From assembly GCA_900317055.1 (NCBI GenBank), contig ONFF01000001.1:172259-236258 (forward strand): a DNA stretch of 64,000 nucleotides. The letters run 5' to 3'. Under the pieces are notes generated by a model, which did no database searches, was not told where the DNA came from, and saw only the letters and a list, made by a program, of their open reading frames with translations. Position 1 is the first letter of the stretch, and every line of letters begins with the position of its first letter. Both the position numbers and the translations under genes were made by a program. The stretch comes from an uncultured Bacteroidales bacterium (lineage in GTDB: Bacteria; Bacteroidota; Bacteroidia; Bacteroidales; F082). This document shows positions 16,423 to 20,347 of this stretch, in pieces.

Positions 16423-16437
16423 TAAAGAAATCCCAAT

Positions 16438-17109
16438 ATGCCAGACAAATTCAAAGACAAATACAGAATTCCGTCAAATCGTTTGCGGGGATGGGATTAT
16501 GCCCGCAACGGGCATTATTACATTACCATCGTTACTGCCGACCGTAAGAGGTTGTTCGGAGAAATCGTGAACGGTGAAATGGTATTGAACGATTGGGGAC
16601 AAATCGTTTATGACGAATTTTTCAAATCGTTCGAAATGCGCGAAGAATTGTTTTTGGGCGAATTCGTTTTGATGCCCGACCATTTGCACGCCATTGTTAT
16701 AATGGATAAATCGAAATGCATGGATGTTGGGGCGTGTGGGGATGAATTGCGTGGGGATGTGTTGTCCGGTCCTGTAGAGACGCACGGCCGTGCGTCTCTA
16801 CCCCAATCGCAACCCCAACCGCAACCCCAATCGCAACCCCAACCCTGGCAATTCCAACCGCAACAACCCCAACCCACACCGCCATTCCAACGACAACCCA
16901 AATCCATTTCATCGTTTGTGGCTGGTTTCAAATCGGCAACGGTCAAACGGATTGACGATTGGATCGATGCCCACCAACCGACAATGGCGAAATTCAACAG
17001 GAACAATCCCCTGTGGCAATCAAATTATTATGACCACATCATCCGCGATGAAATAGAATACCAATACATTGCGGAATATATTGTCCGTAATCCGATAGGT
17101 GCCCGATGA
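16438..17109 (+). CDS. RAYT-like transposase (Y1_Tnp) with in-frame palindrome
   Basis: The 223-residue HUH/Y1-type protein has YRIPSNRLRGWDYARNGHYY at the N-terminus and the HUH motif in LMPDHLHAIVIM (near residue 82). FVAGFKSATVKRIDDW and NYYDHIIRDEIEYQYIAEYI (candidate catalytic Tyr) are near the C-terminus. This is the transposase-like family that often encodes a central low-complexity insert. Here the insert is VETHGRASL, the translation of a perfect 28-bp GTAGAGACG palindrome, followed by a Pro-Gln repeat of about 40 residues. It begins 15 bp after hsdS and is probably cotranscribed. It is distinct from the RAYT at 13940. Confidence 0.85.
   Translation: MPDKFKDKYRIPSNRLRGWDYARNGHYYITIVTADRKRLFGEIVNGEMVLNDWGQIVYDEFFKSFEMREELFLGEFVLMPDHLHAIVIMDKSKCMDVGACGDELRGDVLSGPVETHGRASLPQSQPQPQPQSQPQPWQFQPQQPQPTPPFQRQPKSISSFVAGFKSATVKRIDDWIDAHQPTMAKFNRNNPLWQSNYYDHIIRDEIEYQYIAEYIVRNPIGAR
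16774..16801. repeat. Perfect 28-bp GTAGAGACG palindrome inside the RAYT gene
   Basis: Fourteen base pairs (GTAGAGACGCACGG and its exact complement) with no loop. The two terminator-like copies at 1589-1615 and 2367-2394 share the outer GTAGAGACG/CGTCTCTAC, so this gene carries the consensus form of a repeat dispersed in the genome. Confidence 0.8.
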
Positions 17110-17127
17110 CGCCATGAAGCGGGAACG

Positions 17128-17421
17128 ATGAATCAAAACTATCACGGTATGCCCCCAATCCTCCTCCTATACCTCCTCCTCATCAACCTCTTTGGCCTTG
17201 TCCTTTATGGCGTGGACAAGGCGAAGTCGAAGCACAAGGGAAGCCGCCGCATCCCGGAGCGGGTGCTGCTGTGGGTGGCACGCCTGGGCGGGGGAGTGGG
17301 TTGCTGGATGGGCATGATGCTCTTCCGGCACAAGACCAAGCACACCCGTTTCATGATTCTTGTGCCGCTGTGGACGGTCCTTTGGGTCATTGCCTTGGCA
17401 CTGCTGGGGAGGCTGGGGTAA
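17128..17421 (+). CDS. DUF1294 family membrane protein
   Basis: The 97 residues form a small inner-membrane protein. There is a first hydrophobic segment (PPILLLYLLLINLFGLVLYG), then the family motif GVDKAKSKHKGSRRIPERVLL (conserved Asp-Lys-Ala and Arg-Ile-Pro-Glu). GGGVGCWMGMMLFRHKTKH is next, and a last segment (LVPLWTVLWVIALALLG) ends it. These are the DUF1294 hallmarks. The function is unknown. It starts 18 bp after the RAYT gene and closes the rightward gene run. Confidence 0.88.
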   Translation: MNQNYHGMPPILLLYLLLINLFGLVLYGVDKAKSKHKGSRRIPERVLLWVARLGGGVGCWMGMMLFRHKTKHTRFMILVPLWTVLWVIALALLGRLG

Positions 17422-17484
17422 AGCCCATTAAAGGACACCGATAGTGGGAACGCCAAAGACCAACCGGGTTGGGTGCGCGGGCCC

Positions 17485-17547
17485 GGCCGACATGGGGGAG
17501 GTGCGGTCGCCAAGTGCGGTAGGCCCTTGATGTCGGCCTTGATTTTT
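17485..17547 (+). terminator. Possible terminator of the restriction locus
   Basis: GGCCGACAT (17485-17493) pairs with ATGTCGGCC (17530-17538) across a long, partly structured loop and is followed by TTGATTTTTTGG. Stem and T tract fit a terminator, but the loop is longer than usual. Confidence 0.4.
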
Positions 17548-17610
17548 TGGTCCTTTGACTTCGTCGAATCTTTGATTTCCTGTCAAGAGGAAAGGACGAA
17601 AACAAATGAC

Positions 17611-17748
17611 GCAGCCATAGATGCCCGCCATCGCTCAGGCCAGCGTCGGCATGACATGGCTGCTGGAGCCACACTAAAACGATCTCTAACCGAAACAATC
17701 CGAATCATCCGATAGGTTTGGGCAAAGTTCGGTTCATTTCGGTTAGAG
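17611..17748. repeat. Double hairpin, copy A (attC-like)
   Basis: Hairpin 1 (17611-17663) is closed by GCAGCCAT/ATGGCTGC with an inner ATGCC/GGCAT stem. Hairpin 2 (17684-17748, 65 nt) is bounded by CTCTAACCGAA and TTCGGTTAGAG with inner CCGAA/TTCGG steps. Copies B and C keep the same length and pairing. The outer CTCTAAC..GTTAGAG boxes resemble, but do not exactly match, integron attC core boxes (RYYYAAC/GTTRRRY). Confidence 0.65.
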
Positions 17749-17816
17749 AAAGAAAAAACGAGAGGTATGACATGGCTGCTGGAGCATCGGTAAAAAGAGA
17801 AAAAATGCCCAACCCC

Positions 17817-17846
17817 TTGCAGGTTTGTGGAAAAGTTGTAATTTTG
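17817..17846 (+). promoter_or_regulatory. Promoter of small RNA 1
   Basis: TTG (17817-17819), 19-bp spacer, TAATTTTG (17839-17846). The spacer GTTTGTGGAAAAGTTG is almost identical in the promoter of small RNA 2 at 19038-19067. Confidence 0.65.
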
Positions 17847-17851
17847 CAGCA

Positions 17852-17978
17852 TCTGAAACGCCCAGGCCCTCGCATCTTGCCTTTGTTGTGCGTTGGGTAG
17901 CTAACAGATAGGCTGTGCAAGCGGTCTCGTAGCAGGGGCGACTACGGAAAAATAAGGAGGCTTACCGGCCTCCTTTTT
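17852..17978 (+). ncRNA. Predicted small RNA 1, convergent with the cassette ORF
   Basis: A strong promoter and an intrinsic terminator (GGAGGC/GCCTCC plus TTTTT, 17956-17978) define a transcript of about 127 nt with no credible reading frame. CTGTGCAAGCG at 17913-17923 is matched by CTGTACAAGCG in small RNA 2, at a similar distance from the start. The terminator hairpin contains the stop codon of the leftward ORF 17962-18405, so the two transcripts are convergent and overlap only there. I do not recognise the RNA class. The ends are inferred. Confidence 0.55.
17954..17978. terminator. Bidirectional terminator holding the ORF stop codon
   Basis: AAGGAGGC/GCCTCCTT with a 6-nt loop. T tract on the plus strand; TTATTTTT follows on the minus strand. 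The TAA of the leftward ORF (17962-17964) is in the loop. Confidence 0.65.
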
Positions 17979-18405
17979 GTTTTTCCCAAATCAAGGGAAT
18001 CTTCTCAAGCTCTTTTGTTCGAATTGCATGTACGGACGTCACAAGCCAAAAGTTTTCTTTTAGCTCATAATGAAGATGTAGCGCTGCAATGTGGTTGGAT
18101 TCTTCCAATGTAACACTTAATACAAGAGACATCGGTTTGTTGCCCAATCGTATTTGATTGAAATTTTTCGCTACGAACTCTGCATATCCTTCTTTGGTGA
18201 TGCCTAACTGATTGAGTTGCTCTTCCAATTCATCTATGTGACGATGGTTGTGTTTTATTGTATTGCCAATGCTTGCCCGAATCGATTGAACACGAGAAGG
18301 TAGATCAATGTAATTACAGATTATGTTTAATGCAGAATTTGGGATTCTCCCGATATTCTTGTATTTTTTCTCGATTTTTACTCGGTTTTTTCTTTGCTTG
18401 GACAT
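17962..18405 (-). CDS. Cassette ORF 1, possible BECR-type nuclease toxin
   Basis: The 147 residues begin MSKQRKNRVKIEKKYKNIG (basic), with a Glu-rich helix (HRHIDELEEQLNQLG) and a C-terminal beta region: GNKPMSLVLSVTLEES, IAALHLHYELKENFWLVTS, VHAIRTKELEKIPLIWE. The strand pattern with a late His/Arg/Trp is reminiscent of the Barnase-EndoU-ColicinE5/RelE-like nuclease (PBECR) families. This is resemblance from memory, not a match. Start ATG 18405 is used because a longer frame crosses the promoter element at 18428-18435. No partner antitoxin ORF is nearby; the only companion is the convergent small RNA. Confidence 0.6.
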   Translation of the reverse strand: MSKQRKNRVKIEKKYKNIGRIPNSALNIICNYIDLPSRVQSIRASIGNTIKHNHRHIDELEEQLNQLGITKEGYAEFVAKNFNQIRLGNKPMSLVLSVTLEESNHIAALHLHYELKENFWLVTSVHAIRTKELEKIPLIWEKQKGGR

Positions 18406-18424
18406 GGTAGAATAGGTTGATTTG

Positions 18425-18812
18425 CCGCAAAGATGCAAACCTTGTCAAGACCTACCCGTTGATTAAACGTTTGTAGTCGACTGTAGTCGTTTGTTGTCGT
18501 TTGCTGTCGGGTAAGTGAATGGAAATGAAATGGATGTGTTTTTTGGAAACAAATCTTACATAAATCTGTCGTAAATGGATCGCTTCGTCGTTCCTCCTCG
18601 CGATGACACGAAGTGTGTCCCAGGGGCGTAGGAGATCGCGGGTCTGGGCCCGCGATGACGGCAAGGGGCTCTAGTGTTGTCGATTCGTTTAAGTGAAGAG
18701 TAGGAGACAAAGTCCTGAAATCGAAGATTCGACGGAGTCAAAGGACGACCCTATTTCACCCCGATATGCAATGTCGGGTTTTCATATTACGATGGGCAGA
18801 TTCCTAGCTGTC
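18425..18812. repeat. Conserved cassette block, copy 1
   Basis: About 390 bp that match 19789-20178 at roughly 80-85 percent by eye: promoter, iterons, an AT-rich stretch, the ATCGCGGG palindrome (18635-18656), and GATATGCAATGTCGGGTTTTC. The copies differ by short insertions. It contains no credible gene. It lies between the ORF promoter and hairpin pair B. Confidence 0.7.
18428..18508 (-). promoter_or_regulatory. Promoter and four 10-bp iterons ahead of cassette ORF 1
   Basis: On the minus strand CATCTTTG (18428-18435) is the -7 element, and a TTGACA lies at 18443-18448. Upstream sit four directly repeated 10-mers (18469-18508) of the form GTTTGTAGTC, written on the plus strand, one helical turn apart. 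The second copy at 19794-19874 has the same elements at the same 34-bp distance. Such phased repeats suit a repressor or activator. Confidence 0.55.
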
Positions 18813-18948
18813 GCAGCCATAGATCCCAAGCCATCGCACATGCCAGCGTGGGGATGACATGGCTGCTATATGACACAAATAATCTCTAACTGAACTCATC
18901 CGAAGCATCCGAAAGGTTTCGGCAAAGTTCGATTTATTTCGGTTAGAG
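18813..18948. repeat. Double hairpin, copy B (attC-like)
   Basis: Hairpin 1 (18813-18866) keeps GCAGCCAT/ATGGCTGC, while the inner stem has changed to ATCCC/GGGAT, a paired change relative to ATGCC/GGCAT in copy A. Hairpin 2 (18884-18948) is again 65 nt with CTCTAAC/GTTAGAG ends and CCGAAA/TTTCGG at the tip. Confidence 0.65.
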
Positions 18949-19037
18949 AAAGGAAAACGAAAGTCATGACAAAGCTGCTGGTATGACACTATGAATCCCT
19001 GCCAAAACCAAAAGAAATAGAAATATCATCCATCTCC

Positions 19038-19067
19038 TTGCGGGTTTATGGAAAAGTTGTATTTTTG
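19038..19067 (+). promoter_or_regulatory. Promoter of small RNA 2
   Basis: TTG (19038-19040), 19-bp spacer, TATTTTTG (19060-19067). Spacer and flanks are nearly identical to the small RNA 1 promoter although the transcribed parts differ. Confidence 0.65.
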
Positions 19068-19072
19068 CAGCA

Positions 19073-19256
19073 TAAAACAAATCTGACCATGGACGGTCCA
19101 AACGAAAGCGAGGTACTGTGAAACTTGGTCGGTTTAATAAGCATCCTGTACAAGCGATTGCCCCAAAGCAATGACGTCTTTATTACAGGATTATGAGATT
19201 AGTCGAAGGCAGATCTGCAAACAAATAAGTCGGGTTAACTGCTTTCGGCTTTTTTT
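19073..19256 (+). ncRNA. Predicted small RNA 2, convergent with the cassette ORF
   Basis: A transcript of about 184 nt is bounded by the promoter at 19038-19067 and a terminator (AAGTCGG/TCGGCTT with two G-U pairs plus a T7 tract, 19227-19257). It shares CTGTACAAGCG (19146-19156) and the preceding GGT..TAA context with small RNA 1 but is longer. The TAA of the leftward ORF 19235-19768 lies in the terminator loop, as in cassette 1. The class is unrecognised. Confidence 0.55.
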
Positions 19257-19257
19257 A
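19227..19257. terminator. Terminator holding the stop codon of cassette ORF 2
   Basis: Seven-pair stem AAGTCGG/TCGGCTT (two wobble pairs), 11-nt loop with the leftward TAA (19235-19237), then TTTTTT. Confidence 0.5.
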
Positions 19258-19768
19258 TGTCCATCAGTTCGACACTGTATTGTACATACCTTCTCCCTTG
19301 TTTTTCAAGAACAATTTCTCCAACAATCAGTTCGACCGTAAAGTTCAAGTGCGGTTTCTTGGGATGCTTGAAAGTATATGTCAGTGGAATGATGTATGAA
19401 AAACCGCTGTTTTGTTGCATTCCTGTTTTTGCTGGCAAGTGTTTAATCTCATCAGCGCTCGCGTACTTGACTACGTCTATGATTTTTAGGATGGCGTATG
19501 TTGACTGCCAGTTTCTAACAGAATTGTTAGATGCTTTTTTCCTGCTGATCTTGCGTGTGATTTCAATGTTTGTCCCAAGAAAGTCGTTGTGTACAAATAA
19601 AATGCCTCCATTCTTTCTAAGAAGCAAATCGTACGCTTGCAGAATGATTTCTCTTCTTACACTATAATCAATATTGTCGTCAGTTGGGATACTGAAATAA
19701 TAGTGTGTGCCTATCAGGTTTGTCTTAATAAACAATGGCGTTACATTGTTGGGTTGCTTTTTTTTCAT
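19235..19768 (-). CDS. Cassette ORF 2, possible LPD/BECR toxin-like protein
   Basis: The 177 residues start MKKKQPNNVTPLFIKTNL. A later segment, GTNIEITRKISRKKASNN then SVRNWQSTYAILKIIDVVKYA, followed by KPHLNFTVELIVGEIV and GRRYVQYSVELMDI, recalls the helix-then-beta pattern of large-polyvalent-protein-associated and Barnase-EndoU-RelE-like (PBECR/LPD3) domains found at the ends of phage and toxin proteins. The resemblance is from memory and is moderate. It is unrelated in sequence to cassette ORF 1, though it occupies the identical position. The start ATG lies after the conserved promoter; base use is AT-rich compared with neighbours. Confidence 0.6.
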   Translation of the reverse strand: MKKKQPNNVTPLFIKTNLIGTHYYFSIPTDDNIDYSVRREIILQAYDLLLRKNGGILFVHNDFLGTNIEITRKISRKKASNNSVRNWQSTYAILKIIDVVKYASADEIKHLPAKTGMQQNSGFSYIIPLTYTFKHPKKPHLNFTVELIVGEIVLEKQGRRYVQYSVELMDIKKAESS

Positions 19769-19788
19769 ATAGAAGTGGTTTATGTTTT

Positions 19789-20178
19789 CGTTGCAAAGAT
19801 GCAACCCTTGTCAAGACCAAGCCGTTGATTAAACGTTTGTAGTCGACTATAGTCGTTTGTTGTCGTTTGTTGTCGGATAAGTGATTGGAAATGAATTTAA
19901 TGTGGTTTTTTTTTATTTTGGAAATAAATCTTACATGAATCTATCATAAATGGACTGCTTCGTGCCTCGCGATGACGCGAAGCGTCGACAAGGGATTTAG
20001 TCCTCTTGCTGTTTAGGAGATGGCGGATCCTTGTCCGCCATGACGGCAAGGGGGGCGCAGGTGTTGTCGTTCCGTGAGAATGAGGGGTAGAGCATCAGAG
20101 TCCTGAAGGGACGACCCTACCACACCCCGATATGCAATGTCGGGTTTTCATATTACGATGGGCAGATTCCTAGCTGCC
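19789..20178. repeat. Conserved cassette block, copy 2
   Basis: Counterpart of 18425-18812. The internal palindrome here is ATGGCGGA/TCCGCCAT (20020-20041) instead of ATCGCGGG/CCCGCGAT, again a paired change. No gene is seen. Confidence 0.7.
19794..19874 (-). promoter_or_regulatory. Promoter and four 10-bp iterons ahead of cassette ORF 2
   Basis: CATCTTTG on the minus strand (19794-19801) plus four 10-mers at 19835-19874 (GTTTGTAGTC, GACTATAGTC, GTTTGTTGTC twice, plus-strand reading). Spacing to the promoter equals that in cassette 1. Confidence 0.55.
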
Positions 20179-20308
20179 GCAGCCATAGATCCCAAGCCAT
20201 CGCACAATCCATCGCAGGGATGATAGGACTGCTAAAAAACAATCTCTAACCGAACGGGTCCGAAGCATCCGAAAGGTTTCGGCATGGTTCGGGTCATTTC
20301 GGTTAGAG
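20179..20308. repeat. Double hairpin, copy C (attC-like)
   Basis: Hairpin 1 (20179-20232) keeps ATCCC/GGGAT but its outer stem has decayed on the right (AGGACTGC). Hairpin 2 (20244-20308) is 65 nt with CTCTAACCGAA/TTCGGTTAGAG intact. No small RNA follows; alaS ends 40 bp to the right, so this is the end of the array. Confidence 0.65.
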
Positions 20309-20347
20309 AAAGAATGGTAGTAGGATGATTATTGAAAGATTTGATTC

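Larger units (their letters stand above)
17550..18746. repeat. 30-bp inverted repeats bracketing the first cassette
   Basis: The left copy 17550-17579 (GTCCTTTGACTTCGTCGAAT...) and the right copy 18717-18746 are inverted and match at 28 of 30 positions. They enclose hairpin pair A, small RNA 1, the ORF 17962-18405 and the iterons. They may be ends of a mobile unit, or two independent insertions of a dispersed repeat. Confidence 0.5.

Noticed and set aside
17583-18989. Small leftward frames within the hairpin repeats (17583-17852, 18804-18989)
   Set aside because: They translate the conserved hairpins, giving similar peptides only because the DNA is repeated; paired base changes show selection on structure, not protein.
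17852-19256. Retron or type III toxin-antitoxin RNA
   Set aside because: No reverse transcriptase is nearby, and the RNAs have no tandem repeat motif typical of type III antitoxins; the ORFs are convergent, not downstream.
17611-20308. CRISPR array
   Set aside because: Repeats are only three, more than 1 kb apart, and separated by ORFs, not by short unique spacers; no cas gene is present.
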